44,675 nt of DNA from an uncultured Acidovorax sp. (GTDB lineage: Bacteria; Pseudomonadota; Gammaproteobacteria; Burkholderiales; Burkholderiaceae_C): positions 1 to 44,675 of the forward strand of contig CAJYKV010000005.1 of NCBI GenBank assembly GCA_913774955.1, read 5' to 3'. The notes beneath the pieces were generated by a model that was not told where the DNA came from, made no database searches, and saw only the letters and a program-made list of their open reading frames with translations. Position numbers and translations under genes: made by a program. Below, one piece after another: positions 31,517-44,675 of the stretch (position 1 is the stretch's first letter; each line of letters begins with the position of its first letter).

Positions 31517-32131
31517 TCAGAGCGCCTGCGCCGCGTGGAAGCCAAAGAGCCAGGCCAGCAGGCGCGCCGGAAACTGCCGAATCGCGGTGTTGTAGGCAGC
31601 CACGGCATCGTTGAACTGCCCGGTGGCCAGCGCGCTCTGCGCCCACAGCTCCTGCCAGCGCTGCTCCCACAGCGCCAGCGCGTCGTCCTCCGGTGCCGGT
31701 GCCGGTGCCGGTGCCGCCACGGGTCCCCGGGGCGCCTTCTTGCCGCGCGGGGCCCTGGCGGGCGCTGCCCGCGGCTCCCGTGCGGCACGCACCATCGTCG
31801 TCCAGGCCGTGCGCAGCACCTCGCGCCCCGCGCTCAGCGCGGCCGCGCCCCCGGCATCGAGCGGCCGGGCACGCGCCACGGCCAGGCAGGCGCCGAACTG
31901 CGTGGTCGCCGCCCACAGCGCCGTGCGGGCCTCCGACTGGCCGGCCGGCGCCGGACTCTGCGCGGCCTCGTATTCGCCCATCATGCCCATCACGCGCACG
32001 AAATGCACGTCCAGGCCGCCGAACGCCTGGATGGCGGCCGAGCGCAACCGCACGAGCCGGTTGTACGCGCCCACCGCCCAGAACAGCAGCACCGCCAGAA
32101 GAATCCAGGTCGTCAGCATGGCCCACCGCAT
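31517..32131 (-). CDS. LemA-like membrane protein
   Basis: This 204-residue protein has a single N-terminal membrane helix (residues ~6-22, WILLAVLLFWAVGAYNRL), followed by the LemA-type helical region (RLRSAAIQAFGGLDVHFVRV, then ATGQFNDAVAAYNTAIRQFP and LLAWLFGF). LemA proteins place a coiled four-helix domain outside the membrane, and their function is unclear. An Ala/Pro-rich insert around residues 120-150 is encoded partly by a GGTGCC hexamer microsatellite (four units, 31691-31716) that could vary in length between strains. GGGAG precedes the ATG. The gene is after the rpoC terminators and before rsmB, so it is probably transcribed from its own promoter. Confidence 0.82.
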   Translation of the reverse strand: MRWAMLTTWILLAVLLFWAVGAYNRLVRLRSAAIQAFGGLDVHFVRVMGMMGEYEAAQSPAPAGQSEARTALWAATTQFGACLAVARARPLDAGGAAALSAGREVLRTAWTTMVRAAREPRAAPARAPRGKKAPRGPVAAPAPAPAPEDDALALWEQRWQELWAQSALATGQFNDAVAAYNTAIRQFPARLLAWLFGFHAAQAL

Positions 32132-32190
32132 GCGCGCTCCCGCTTCGGCCGGGCCGGGGGACCGCGCGAAAAGAGAAAAGAGGAGAGGGG

Positions 32191-32222
32191 AAAAAGAAAA
32201 GGCCAGGGGTCACCCCCTGGCC
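32191..32222 (-). terminator. Second intrinsic terminator downstream of rpoC
   Basis: GGCCAGGGG (32201-32209) pairs with CCCCTGGCC (32214-32222). On the minus strand the hairpin is followed by TTTTCTTTTT. It backs up the stronger terminator just upstream. Confidence 0.82.
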
Positions 32223-32232
32223 GGTTCCTGTG

Positions 32233-32273
32233 AAAAAACGCTCCCGGCCTGCCGTGCCGGCAGAGCGGGAGCG
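32233..32273 (-). terminator. Main intrinsic terminator of the rpoBC operon
   Basis: CGCTCCCG (32239-32246) pairs with CGGGAGCG (32266-32273), with an inner CTGCCG/CGGCAG stem. On the minus strand it is followed by six T. It lies about 40 bases after the rpoC stop. Confidence 0.92.
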
Positions 32274-32311
32274 CGGCAGCGGGCCCGGGGAGGCCCGCCG
32301 GAGCACCGGGA

Positions 32312-35300
32312 TTACTCGGCCGCGCCGTTGTCCACGCCGGAGTTCTCGACCTCGGACGCCTCTTCGGGCACCGTGGTCTCCATCTCGGCGGCTTCGGCTT
32401 CGGCGATGGCGCGGCGCTCGGCGTCGTCCATGGCTTCCTTGGCCTTGCGTGCCTGGTGGTAGGCCAGCCCCGTGCCCGCCGGGATCAGGCGGCCCACGAT
32501 CACGTTTTCCTTCAGGCCACGCAGCTCGTCGCGCTTGCCCATGATGGCAGCCTCGGTGAGCACGCGGGTCGTTTCCTGGAACGACGCGGCCGAAATGAAC
32601 GAATCGGTGGACAGCGACGCCTTCGTGATCCCCAGCAGCACGTTGCTGTAGGTCGCGGGGATCTTGTCCTCGGACTGCAGCTGCTCGTTGGTGTTGAGGA
32701 TCTCCGAACGCTCGACCTGCTCGCCGCCGATGTAGCCGGACTCGCCCGGGTTCTCGACCACGACGCGCCGCAGCATCTGGCGAACGATCACCTCGATGTG
32801 CTTGTCGTTGATCTTCACGCCCTGCAGGCGGTACACGTCCTGCACTTCATCGACGATGTAGCGCGACAGCTCCTCGATGCCCAGCAGGCGCAGGATGTCC
32901 TGCGGATCGGCCGGGCCGTCGACGATCAATTCGCCCTTGTTCACCACCTGGCCTTCGTGGACCAGCACGTTCTTTTCCTTGGGCACCAGCTCGTCCCAGA
33001 CCTTGCCGTCCGGATCGGTGATCTGCAGGCGCACCTTGCCCTTCGTCTCCTTGCCGAAGGACACCGTGCCGGTGATCTCGGCCAGCATGCCCTTGTCCTT
33101 GGGCGAACGGGCTTCGAACAGCTCGGCCACGCGCGGCAGACCGCCGGTGATGTCGCGGGTCTTCTGGCCTTCGACCGGGATACGGGCCAGCACTTCGCCG
33201 GGGCCCACGTCCTGGCCGTCGCGCACCTGGATCAGCGCGCCCACCTGGAAGCCGATCGTCACCGAGTGGTCGGTGCCGGGGATCTTCACTTCCTGGTTCT
33301 GCGCATCGATCAGCTTCACCTGCGGACGCACCACCTTCGCGGAGCCGCGGCGCTTCGGATCGATCACGACCAGCGTGGACAGACCCGTCACGTCATCGAC
33401 CTGCTTGGCGACCGTGAGGCCTTCCTCGACGTTCTCGAACTTCACCTGGCCGGCGAATTCCGTGATGATCGGTCGCGTCAGCGGATCCCAGTTGGCCAGG
33501 ATCGTGCCGGCCTTGACCGTCTGGTCGGCCTTCACCGTCAGCGTGGCGCCGTACGGCACCTTGTGGCGCTCGCGCTCGCGGCCATGCTCGTCCTGGATGA
33601 TGACTTCACCCGAACGCGCGATGACGACCAGCTCGCCCTTGCTGTTGGTCACGTAGCGCATCGTGGCGTTGAAGCCGATCACGCCGTTGGACTTGGCTTC
33701 CACGGTCGAGGCGATGGCGGCACGCGAAGCGGCACCGCCGATGTGGAACGTACGCATCGTCAGCTGCGTGCCGGGCTCGCCGATCGACTGCGCGGCGATC
33801 ACACCCACGGCCTCGCCGAGGTTGATCAGGCCGCCGCGGCCCAGATCGCGGCCGTAGCACTTGGCGCACAGGCCGTAGCGGGTCTCGCAGGTCAGCGCCG
33901 TGCGCACCTTCACCTCGTCCACGCCCGCGGATTCCAGCTCCTCGAGGGTGTCCTCGTCGAGCATCTGGCCGGCCTTGGCCAGCACGGCGCGCGTTTCGGG
34001 GTGCAGGATGTCGTCCGCCGTGGTGCGGCCCAGCACGCGGTCGCGCAGGGACTCGATCACTTCACCGCCCTCGACGATGGCGCGCATCACCGAACCGTTC
34101 ACGGTGCCGCAATCCTCTTCGGTCACCACCAGATCCTGCGTCACGTCCACCAGGCGGCGCGTCAGGTAACCGGAGTTGGCCGTCTTCAGCGCCGTATCCG
34201 CCAGGCCCTTCCGGGCACCGTGGGTGGAGATGAAGTACTGCAGCACGTTCAGGCCTTCACGGAAGTTCGCCGTGATGGGGGTCTCGATGATCGAGCCGTC
34301 CGGCTTGGCCATCAGGCCACGCATGCCGGCCAGCTGGCGGATCTGCGCGGCGGAGCCCCGTGCGCCCGAGTCGGCCATCATGTAGATGGCGTTGAACGAC
34401 TCCTGGTTCACTTCCTTGCCGTGGCGGTCGGTGGTCTTCTCGACCTTGAGCTGGTCCATCATCACCTTGGACACGTCGTCGCCGGCCTTGCCCCAGATGT
34501 CCACCACCTTGTTGTAGCGCTCGCCGGACGTCACCAGGCCGGAGACGTACTGCTGCTCGATCTCCTTCACCTCGGCTTCGGCGCGTGCCAGGATGTCCGC
34601 CTTCTGCGGGGGCACCAGCATGTCGTCGATCGCCACCGAGAAGCCGGCGCGCGTCGCCAGACGGAAGCCGTTCTGCAGCAGCTTGTCCGCGAACACCACG
34701 GTTTCCTTCAGGCCGCACTTGCGGAAGCTCACGTTGATGAGCTTGGAGATTTCCTTCTTCTTCAGCGACTTGTTGATGTTGCTGAACGGCAGGCCCTTGG
34801 GCAGGATCTCGGACAGCAGTGCGCGGCCGACGGTCGTGTCGACCAGCGAGGTCGAGGGCACGAATTCGCCGGTGGCCTTGTCGCGGGTCCATTCGGTCAG
34901 GCGCACGCTGATCTTGGCATGCAGCTCCGTCTGGCCGGCATCCAGCGCGCGCTGGACTTCGCCCGTGTCGGAGAAGATCAGGCCTTCGCCCTTGCCGTTG
35001 ATCTTGTCGCGGGTCGCGTGGTAGAGACCCAGCACCACGTCCTGCGAAGGCACGATGGAGGGTTCGCCCGACGCGGGGAACAGCACGTTGTTGGAGGCCA
35101 GCATCAGCGTGCGGGCTTCCATCTGCGCTTCCACCGACAGCGGCACGTGGACGGCCATCTGGTCACCGTCGAAGTCGGCGTTGAAGGCCGCGCAGACGAG
35201 CGGGTGCAGCTGGATGGCCTTGCCTTCGATCAGGATCGGCTCGAAGGCCTGGATGCCCAGGCGGTGCAGCGTCGGAGCCCGGTTCAGCATGACCGGGTGC

Positions 35301-36547
35301 TCCTTGATGACCTCTTCCAGGATGTCCCAGACCACCGGCGTGCCGGATTCGACTTCCTTCTTCGCGGCCTTGATGGTCGTGGCGATGCCCATCTGCTCGA
35401 GACGCGAGAAGATGAAGGGCTTGAACAGCTCCAGGGCCATCAGCTTCGGCAGGCCGCACTGGTGCAGCTTGAGCGTCGGGCCCACGGTGATCACGGAACG
35501 ACCCGAGTAGTCGACGCGCTTGCCCAGCAGGTTCTGGCGGAAGCGGCCGGACTTGCCCTTGATCATGTCGGCCAGCGACTTCAGCGCGCGCTTGTTCGCG
35601 CCCGTCATCGCCTTGCCGCGGCGCCCGTTGTCCAGCAGCGAATCGACGGCTTCCTGCAGCATCCGCTTCTCGTTGCGCGCGATGATCTCCGGAGCCTTCA
35701 GCTCCAGCAGGCGGCGCAGGCGCGAGTTGCGGTTGATGACGCGGCGGTACAGGTCGTTCAGGTCGGAGGTCGCGAAGCGGCCGCCGTCCAGCGGCACCAG
35801 CGGACGCAGGTCCGGCGGCAGCACGGGCAGCACGTCCAGCACCATCCACTCGGGCTTGATGCCCGACTTCTTGAACGCTTCCAGCACCTTCAGGCGCTTG
35901 GCGTTCTTCTTCACCTTGACTTCGGAGCCGGTCAGGTCGCCGCGCAGCTTCTCGATCTCCAGATCGATGTCGATGCCTTCGAGCAGGTCCTTGATGCCTT
36001 CCGCGCCCATCTTGGCGATGAACTCGTCGCCGTATTCCTTGCGCTTCGCGTCATGGTCGTCCTCGGACATGATCCCGAACTTCTTCAGCGGGGTCATGCC
36101 GGGGTCCGTCACCACGTAGGCTTCGAAATACAGCACGCGCTCGATGTCGCGCAGCGTCATGTCGAGCACCAGGCCCAGACGCGACGGCAGCGACTTCAGG
36201 AACCAGATGTGCGCGCAGGGCGCGGCCAGGTCGATGTGGCCCATGCGCTCGCGGCGCACCTTCGTCTGGGTCACTTCCACGCCGCACTTCTCGCAGATCA
36301 CGCCGCGGTGCTTCAGGCGCTTGTACTTGCCGCACAGGCACTCGTAGTCCTTGATCGGGCCGAAGATCTTGGCGCAGAACAGGCCGTCGCGCTCGGGCTT
36401 GAACGTGCGGTAGTTGATCGTCTCGGGCTTCTTCACCTCGCCGAAGGACCAGGAACGGATCTTCTCGGGCGACGCCATGCCGATGCGGATGGCATCGAAA
36501 TGCTCGTCCGGCGTGAATTGCTTGAACAGGTCGAGTAGAGACTTCAT
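32312..36547 (-). CDS. rpoC: DNA-directed RNA polymerase subunit beta'
   Basis: This is a 1411-residue catalytic subunit of RNA polymerase. The N-terminal zinc ribbon is [20 protein letters not shown]. The absolutely conserved active-site loop [16 protein letters not shown] carries the three Asp that bind the catalytic Mg. The second zinc site is formed by CGTVNG and [13 protein letters not shown]. The trigger-loop region ([20 protein letters not shown]) is intact. The C-terminal ~30 residues are acidic. The gene starts 19 bases after the rpoB stop and ends before two terminators. The length is that of betaproteobacterial RpoC. Confidence 0.99.
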   Translation of the reverse strand: MKSLLDLFKQFTPDEHFDAIRIGMASPEKIRSWSFGEVKKPETINYRTFKPERDGLFCAKIFGPIKDYECLCGKYKRLKHRGVICEKCGVEVTQTKVRRERMGHIDLAAPCAHIWFLKSLPSRLGLVLDMTLRDIERVLYFEAYVVTDPGMTPLKKFGIMSEDDHDAKRKEYGDEFIAKMGAEGIKDLLEGIDIDLEIEKLRGDLTGSEVKVKKNAKRLKVLEAFKKSGIKPEWMVLDVLPVLPPDLRPLVPLDGGRFATSDLNDLYRRVINRNSRLRRLLELKAPEIIARNEKRMLQEAVDSLLDNGRRGKAMTGANKRALKSLADMIKGKSGRFRQNLLGKRVDYSGRSVITVGPTLKLHQCGLPKLMALELFKPFIFSRLEQMGIATTIKAAKKEVESGTPVVWDILEEVIKEHPVMLNRAPTLHRLGIQAFEPILIEGKAIQLHPLVCAAFNADFDGDQMAVHVPLSVEAQMEARTLMLASNNVLFPASGEPSIVPSQDVVLGLYHATRDKINGKGEGLIFSDTGEVQRALDAGQTELHAKISVRLTEWTRDKATGEFVPSTSLVDTTVGRALLSEILPKGLPFSNINKSLKKKEISKLINVSFRKCGLKETVVFADKLLQNGFRLATRAGFSVAIDDMLVPPQKADILARAEAEVKEIEQQYVSGLVTSGERYNKVVDIWGKAGDDVSKVMMDQLKVEKTTDRHGKEVNQESFNAIYMMADSGARGSAAQIRQLAGMRGLMAKPDGSIIETPITANFREGLNVLQYFISTHGARKGLADTALKTANSGYLTRRLVDVTQDLVVTEEDCGTVNGSVMRAIVEGGEVIESLRDRVLGRTTADDILHPETRAVLAKAGQMLDEDTLEELESAGVDEVKVRTALTCETRYGLCAKCYGRDLGRGGLINLGEAVGVIAAQSIGEPGTQLTMRTFHIGGAASRAAIASTVEAKSNGVIGFNATMRYVTNSKGELVVIARSGEVIIQDEHGRERERHKVPYGATLTVKADQTVKAGTILANWDPLTRPIITEFAGQVKFENVEEGLTVAKQVDDVTGLSTLVVIDPKRRGSAKVVRPQVKLIDAQNQEVKIPGTDHSVTIGFQVGALIQVRDGQDVGPGEVLARIPVEGQKTRDITGGLPRVAELFEARSPKDKGMLAEITGTVSFGKETKGKVRLQITDPDGKVWDELVPKEKNVLVHEGQVVNKGELIVDGPADPQDILRLLGIEELSRYIVDEVQDVYRLQGVKINDKHIEVIVRQMLRRVVVENPGESGYIGGEQVERSEILNTNEQLQSEDKIPATYSNVLLGITKASLSTDSFISAASFQETTRVLTEAAIMGKRDELRGLKENVIVGRLIPAGTGLAYHQARKAKEAMDDAERRAIAEAEAAEMETTVPEEASEVENSGVDNGAAE

Positions 36548-36566
36548 AAACCCTATCTCCTAGTAC

Positions 36567-40691
<4,125 letters not shown>

Positions 40692-40857
40692 GAGATCTCC
40701 GGGCAAAGACATGAGTCCTGGGTCTTCGACGAGTGCCCCACAAGGGGCGTTGCCTTGCGGGCTTGGCGGTTGGCCACTACCAACCATGGCGGACGGCGAT
40801 GCGTTGCACATCGCCCGAACCAAGGCGTCTTCTGTTGTCGGGTTGTCAGAAGACACT

Positions 40858-40902
40858 AGAAAGCAGGCGGATCGGACGGCCGGGATGCCGTTCCTGCTTT
40901 CT
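40858..40902 (-). promoter_or_regulatory. Long stem-loop in the rplL-rpoB gap
   Basis: AGAAAGCAGG (40858-40867) and CCTGCTTTCT (40893-40902) form a perfect 10-base-pair stem, with further pairing inside. Its position matches where E. coli has an RNase III processing site between rplL and rpoB. The processing role is inferred from that parallel. Confidence 0.5.
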
Positions 40903-40941
40903 GGTGTGCTCTGTCGAGATTGCGCCTCTCAGAAGCGCGGA

Positions 40942-40975
40942 AAGGCTGGAGGCCCTTTTCGGAGCCTCCAGCCTT
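40942..40975 (-). terminator. Attenuator-like hairpin after rplL
   Basis: AAGGCTGGAGGC (40942-40953) and GCCTCCAGCCTT (40964-40975) form a perfect 12-base-pair stem just after the rplL stop. On the minus strand only a short TT run follows, so read-through is expected. This fits a partial terminator that lowers rpoBC expression relative to the ribosomal proteins, as known in E. coli. Confidence 0.72.
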
Positions 40976-40990
40976 GCCAAAGCAGCCGAA

Positions 40991-41368
<378 letters not shown>

Positions 41369-41416
41369 AATTTTTCCTAACAATTGGTTGTAAAGAGGGG
41401 GACGATCCTGCAAACC

Positions 41417-41923
41417 TCAAGCGGCTGCAGCTTCGCCTTCGCCTTTCTTTGCGGCCAGAGCGCCCAGCACCACGGCGGTGCGGGAGATCGGCGACATCAG
41501 CAAGCCACACAGCTGGGCCAGCAGCACTTCCTTGGAAGGGATGTTGGCCAGTTGCTTCACGCCGTTCACGTCCAGGGCCTTGCCTGCGAAGGCGCCGCCG
41601 CGAATCACCAGCTTGTCGTTGGTTTTCGCGAAATCGGCCACCACCTTGGCGGCGGCCACAGCGTCTTCGGAGAAGCCATAGATCAGAGGACCGGTCATCT
41701 GGTCGGCCACCACGTCGAACTGGCTGCCAGCCACAGCACGGCGGGCCAGGGTGTTCTTCAGAACACTCAGGCTCACACCCTTGCTGCGGGCGTCAACGCG
41801 CAGTTTGGTCATGTCGGCCACCGTGATGCCACGGTATTCCGCGATCACGAGCGTTTGAGCTTTTGCGGCGAGGCTGGTCACTTCATTGATGACCGCTTCT
41901 TTCTCACTGCGATTAAGACTCAA
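41417..41923 (-). CDS. rplJ: 50S ribosomal protein L10, TTG start codon
   Basis: This 168-residue protein anchors the L7/L12 stalk and binds 23S rRNA, and with L12 represses its own operon. [28 protein letters not shown] and [14 protein letters not shown] are standard L10 motifs. The C-terminus [10 protein letters not shown] is the usual Ala tail. The start codon is TTG at 41923, because the nearest upstream ATG (41938) is in frame but meets TAG after two further codons. The Shine-Dalgarno AAGGAG is six bases before TTG. A start with TTG in such a highly expressed gene is uncommon and may be part of translational control. Confidence 0.97.
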   Translation of the reverse strand: MSLNRSEKEAVINEVTSLAAKAQTLVIAEYRGITVADMTKLRVDARSKGVSLSVLKNTLARRAVAGSQFDVVADQMTGPLIYGFSEDAVAAAKVVADFAKTNDKLVIRGGAFAGKALDVNGVKQLANIPSKEVLLAQLCGLLMSPISRTAVVLGALAAKKGEGEAAAA

Positions 41924-42110
41924 GGTCTACTCCTTCATATGCGCACTCGGGGAACCCCTCGTGCGCGCTCTTGTTGCAGCGACCAACTGTTTCGGAATCG
42001 AATTCCATCTGCAGCGGGATCGCCATCTGCGCTGGCTCCGTGGATTTAAATGCAGCCGGGGCTGCACACCAGCGGTCTTGGATGGCCCGGCACATCGCTG
42101 TGCCGGCCCA
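41924..42110 (-). ncRNA. rplJ leader (candidate L10/L12 autoregulatory region)
   Basis: This region between rplA and rplJ has several stem-loops. CCGGCACA/TGTGCCGG is at 42087-42094 and 42099-42106, and TGCAGCC/GGCTGCA is at 42051-42057 and 42060-42066. A hairpin with GCGCAC/GTGCGC arms at 41941-41966 lies directly before the Shine-Dalgarno. In many bacteria L10-(L12)4 binds this leader to repress translation. I did not fold it, and the exact kink-turn motif is not confirmed. Confidence 0.5.
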
Positions 42111-42152
42111 CCACCGAGGCACCTTGCGGCGCCTCACGATCTCGTGTTGGCG

Positions 42153-42851
42153 TCAGGCCGCCGAGATGGATTGGGTATCGACGCGGACGCCGACGCCCAT
42201 CGTCGAGGACACGGCCACCTTGCGCAGGTACTGGCCCTTGCTGGTGGCGGGCTTGGCCTTGTTCAGGGCTTCGATCAGCGCCACCAGATTGCCCTGGAGC
42301 TTCTCGTTGTCGAACGAACGGCGGCCGATCGTGCTGTGGATGATCCCTGCCTTGTCGACACGGAACTGCACCTGGCCGGCCTTGGCGTTCTTGACGGCCG
42401 TGGCGACGTCGGGCGTCACCGTACCCACCTTGGGGTTCGGCATCAGGCCGCGCGGGCCGAGGATCTGGCCCAGCGTACCCACGACGCGCATGGCATCGGG
42501 AGCGGCGATCACCACGTCGAACGGCATGTCGCCGGCCTTCACCTGGGCAGCCAGGTCGTCCATGCCGACGATGTCGGCGCCGGCGGCCTTGGCTTCCTCA
42601 GCCTTGGCGCCCTGGGCGAACACGGCCACACGGGTCGTCTTGCCGGTACCGTTCGGCAGCACCACGGCGCCGCGCACCACCTGGTCCGACTTCTTCGCGT
42701 CGATGCCCAGCTGCACGGCCACGTCGATGGACTCATCGAACTTGGCGGTGGCGGCTTCCTTCACCAGCACCACGGCGTCGGCGAAGGGGTACAGCTTCGT
42801 GCTGTCGATCTTGCCTTGCAGGGCCTTTTGCTTCTTGGTCAGCTTAGCCAT
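42153..42851 (-). CDS. rplA: 50S ribosomal protein L1
   Basis: This 232-residue protein of the mobile L1 stalk helps release deacylated tRNA and represses the L11 operon by binding its mRNA. Typical motifs are [20 protein letters not shown], the domain-II signature [20 protein letters not shown], and the C-terminal [14 protein letters not shown]. The start codon immediately follows the rplK stop (TAA-ATG), so the two are translationally coupled. Confidence 0.99.
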   Translation of the reverse strand: MAKLTKKQKALQGKIDSTKLYPFADAVVLVKEAATAKFDESIDVAVQLGIDAKKSDQVVRGAVVLPNGTGKTTRVAVFAQGAKAEEAKAAGADIVGMDDLAAQVKAGDMPFDVVIAAPDAMRVVGTLGQILGPRGLMPNPKVGTVTPDVATAVKNAKAGQVQFRVDKAGIIHSTIGRRSFDNEKLQGNLVALIEALNKAKPATSKGQYLRKVAVSSTMGVGVRVDTQSISAA

Positions 42852-43283
42852 TTAGAGGCCCTCCACCGTAACGCCCATGGAACGGGCAGAACCAGCCAGC
42901 GTGCGGACGGCAGCGTCCACGTCGGCGGCGTTCATGTCCTTCAGCTTGGTCTTGGCGATCTCTTCCAGCTGTGCGCGGGTGATCTTGCCGACCTTCGTGC
43001 TCAAGGCGTTGGCGGATCCCTTTTCCAGCTTGATGGCCTTCTTGATCAGGGTCGTCGCCGGGGGCGTCTTGATGATGAACGTGAAGCTCTTGTCCGCGAA
43101 GGCCGTGATGACCACGGGCAGCGGCAGACCGGGCTCGACGCCCTGGGTCTGGGCGTTGAACGCCTTGCAGAACTCCATGATGTTCAGACCACGCTGACCC
43201 AGCGCGGGACCGATCGGAGGAGAAGGATTGGCCTTCCCTGCCGGCACTTGCAGCTTGATAAAGCCGACGATTTTCTTCGCCAT
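42852..43283 (-). CDS. rplK: 50S ribosomal protein L11
   Basis: This 143-residue protein binds 23S rRNA in the GTPase-associated region and takes part in the stringent response via RelA. It has the conserved N-terminal [20 protein letters not shown], with the thiostrepton-region Pro residues, and the C-terminal RNA-binding segment [17 protein letters not shown] precedes the ATG. The 109 bases between nusG and rplK contain small hairpins (for example GCACC-GCGA-GGTGC near 43376-43389), which may include the L1-binding leader. Confidence 0.99.
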   Translation of the reverse strand: MAKKIVGFIKLQVPAGKANPSPPIGPALGQRGLNIMEFCKAFNAQTQGVEPGLPLPVVITAFADKSFTFIIKTPPATTLIKKAIKLEKGSANALSTKVGKITRAQLEEIAKTKLKDMNAADVDAAVRTLAGSARSMGVTVEGL

Positions 43284-43392
43284 AGCGACTCCTTACGGGT
43301 GATAGCGCCTGACTGACAGGCTCCCCGGGGTTGATGACTCCACTTCTGTGCGCCGAGTCAGGAAAAGCGCAGGATGCACCGCGAGGTGCGGG

Positions 43393-43986
43393 TCAGGTTT
43401 TTTCGACCTGGCCGAATTCGAGTTCCACCGGAGTGGAGCGGCCGAAAATCATGACGGAGACGCGCACGCGGCTCTTTTCGTAGTTGACTTCCTCGACCGA
43501 GCCGTTGAAGTCGGCGAACGGGCCTTCCTTCACGCGGACCAGCTCGCCCACCATGAATTCGACCTTGTGGCGCGGCTTGTCCGTGCCTTCCTGGATCTGA
43601 TTGACGATCTTCTGGACCTCGTCCTCGGAGATCGGCGCGGGACGGTTCTTGGCACCGCCCACGAAACCCGTCACCTTGCTGGTGTGCTTCACCAAGTGCC
43701 AGGTGTCGTCGTCCATCACCATCTCGACGAAGACATAGCCGGGGAACAGGCGACGCTCGGTCGTCTTGCGCTGGCCGTTCTTCATCTCCACGACCTCTTC
43801 GGTCGGGACGAGGATGCGGCCGAACTTGTCCTGCATGCCCGCGCGGTGGATGCGCTCCGTGATGTTGCGCTCCACGGCCTTTTCCATGCCCGAGTAGGCA
43901 TGGACGATGTACCAGCGCAGATCCGGATTGGCGGACGATGCGGGAACAGAGGCGGGAGAAAGGTTTTGATCGACGGCGTCACTCAT
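43393..43986 (-). CDS. nusG: Transcription termination/antitermination factor NusG
   Basis: This is a 197-residue elongation factor that binds the polymerase clamp and Rho or S10. The N-terminal NGN domain ([20 protein letters not shown], then [20 protein letters not shown]) is followed by a linker and the C-terminal KOW domain ([20 protein letters not shown]). The first ~25 residues are an extra polar extension common in betaproteobacteria. The start follows the secE stop by one base, and its Shine-Dalgarno GGAGG lies inside the secE 3' end. Confidence 0.98.
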   Translation of the reverse strand: MSDAVDQNLSPASVPASSANPDLRWYIVHAYSGMEKAVERNITERIHRAGMQDKFGRILVPTEEVVEMKNGQRKTTERRLFPGYVFVEMVMDDDTWHLVKHTSKVTGFVGGAKNRPAPISEDEVQKIVNQIQEGTDKPRHKVEFMVGELVRVKEGPFADFNGSVEEVNYEKSRVRVSVMIFGRSTPVELEFGQVEKT

Positions 43987-43987
43987 G

Positions 43988-44374
43988 TTATTTCCTCCAG
44001 CCCAGAATCAGATCGTACAGAACCCACTCCAGCGTCTTGTCGGTGAACCACAGGAAGAGGGCCATCACCAGCACGAACGCGAAGACGTAGGCCGTCATCT
44101 GCAGCGTTTCCTTGCGGGTGGGCCAGACGACCTTCTTGACTTCCTTCCAGGCGTCCTTCGCGAAGCCCGTGAAGCGGCGGCCCGACTCGGACACTGCGAA
44201 CACGGCGGCAGCGGCGACGATCGCGACGATCAGGATCGCCCACTGGACCAGCACACCCTGCTTGGCCAGCAGGTAGAAGCCGGCAATGCCCGCCACCAGC
44301 AGGGCGACCACCAGCGCCAGCTTGGCCTTGTCTGCCCCTGTGCTCACAGTTTCAATTTGCGGAGACGCTGCCAT
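43988..44374 (-). CDS. secE: Preprotein translocase subunit SecE
   Basis: This is a 128-residue inner-membrane clamp of the SecYEG channel. It has three predicted helices: residues ~17-37 ([20 protein letters not shown]), ~43-62, and the conserved C-terminal one (~95-118, [20 protein letters not shown]). The amphipathic segment before it has the family motif [20 protein letters not shown], which contacts SecY. It is followed at once by nusG, the usual arrangement. It lies about 85 bases downstream of tRNA-Trp. Confidence 0.98.
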   Translation of the reverse strand: MAASPQIETVSTGADKAKLALVVALLVAGIAGFYLLAKQGVLVQWAILIVAIVAAAAVFAVSESGRRFTGFAKDAWKEVKKVVWPTRKETLQMTAYVFAFVLVMALFLWFTDKTLEWVLYDLILGWRK

Positions 44375-44416
44375 TCTTCACATTCCGGTTGCAACTTGTG
44401 CCTTCACAAGACACGG

Positions 44417-44447
44417 AAGCCCGCCAGAGGTCTGGCGGGCTTTTTTT
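44417..44447 (+). terminator. Intrinsic-terminator-like hairpin with its T-tract on the plus strand, between tRNA-Trp and secE
   Basis: GCCCGCCAGA (44419-44428) pairs with TCTGGCGGGC (44431-44440), and seven T follow on the plus strand. On the minus strand, the direction of tRNA-Trp and secE, only two T follow. It therefore faces against the genes around it. It could stop antisense transcription or help separate the tRNA from secE. Confidence 0.7.
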
Positions 44448-44459
44448 ATGCCAGGTGAC

Positions 44460-44535
44460 TGGCAGGGGCAGTAGGAATCGAACCTACAACCTTCGGTTTT
44501 GGAGACCGACGCTCTGCCAATTGAGCTATACCCCT
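44460..44535 (-). tRNA. tRNA-Trp (anticodon CCA)
   Basis: This is a 76-base cloverleaf on the minus strand. The acceptor stem is AGGGGTA/TGCCCCT, and the discriminator and 3' CCA are encoded. The D-arm contains AGCTCAATTGGCAGAGC. The anticodon loop in GGTCTCCAAAACC gives CCA, and the T-arm contains GGTTCGATTCC. It lies in the standard tuf-tRNA-Trp-secE order. Confidence 0.97.
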
Positions 44536-44546
44536 ATGACTCCTGA

Positions 44547-44675
<129 letters not shown>

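Noticed and set aside
40692-40856. Upstream extension of rpoB
   Set aside because: No ribosome-binding site or conserved sequence is present, and the region holds the hairpins. GGAG before 40691 supports the shorter form.

Overview
The window is high-GC DNA from a betaproteobacterium, most likely Comamonadaceae (Acidovorax/Paracidovorax type). The evidence is the gene order tuf-tRNA-Trp-secE-nusG-rplK-rplA-rplJ-rplL-rpoB-rpoC, a Bug-family solute receptor, a PhaM-type polyhydroxyalkanoate granule protein beside an Ala/Lys-tailed HU protein, and a structured intergenic repeat of a kind I associate with this family. The genus is an inference from gene content, not from a search.

Left part (1-14.7 kb), mostly accessory metabolism. 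The end of a chemotaxis receptor with a CheR-docking tail is followed on the minus strand by a three-gene overlapping operon: a CREST/ceramidase-like membrane hydrolase, an LplT-like MFS carrier fused to a PlsC acyltransferase, and a small HExxH protein. A divergent HTH regulator, which looks leaderless, faces that operon. Next come a WxxGxW-repeat exported protein, a Bug receptor, a flavin oxidoreductase paired with a double AhpD-like (CMD) protein, and a tandem glycine riboswitch in front of a dadA-like D-amino acid dehydrogenase. A FIST-domain sensor protein and PhaM lie on the minus strand, and HU lies on the plus strand.

Middle part (14.7-26.1 kb). It contains a tyrosine phosphatase, a 44-residue proline-rich ORF, a sorbosone-dehydrogenase-like propeller protein, and a lipoprotein that fuses a Cu/Zn superoxide dismutase to a second propeller. 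These are followed by a YdeP/FdhF-like molybdopterin oxidoreductase, a catalase-fold protein, a HipB-HipA toxin-antitoxin pair with a clear operator region, an MFS transporter and tRNA-Phe. Several neighbours (SOD, catalase-like protein, CMD protein, flavoenzyme, molybdoenzyme) suggest redox or oxidative-stress chemistry, but nothing shows they form one pathway.

Right part (26.1-44.7 kb), all on the minus strand. The operon rsmB - DUF4390 protein - NtrY-like kinase - response regulator comes first. The regulator has REC and Fis domains but no AAA+ domain. A LemA-like gene follows, then tandem terminators, then the conserved transcription/translation cluster up to a truncated tuf. Regulatory signals here include hairpins in the rplL-rpoB gap, an L10 leader region, a TTG start for rplJ with a three-codon mini-ORF over its Shine-Dalgarno, and an unusual set of regularly spaced TGTGAACC/GGTTCACA elements just upstream of rsmB.

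I see no CRISPR array, insertion sequence, rRNA or obvious prophage. The best candidates for something undescribed are the SOD-propeller fusion, the ceramidase/acyltransferase/metalloprotein operon, the rsmB leader element and the glycine-riboswitch-controlled dadA.
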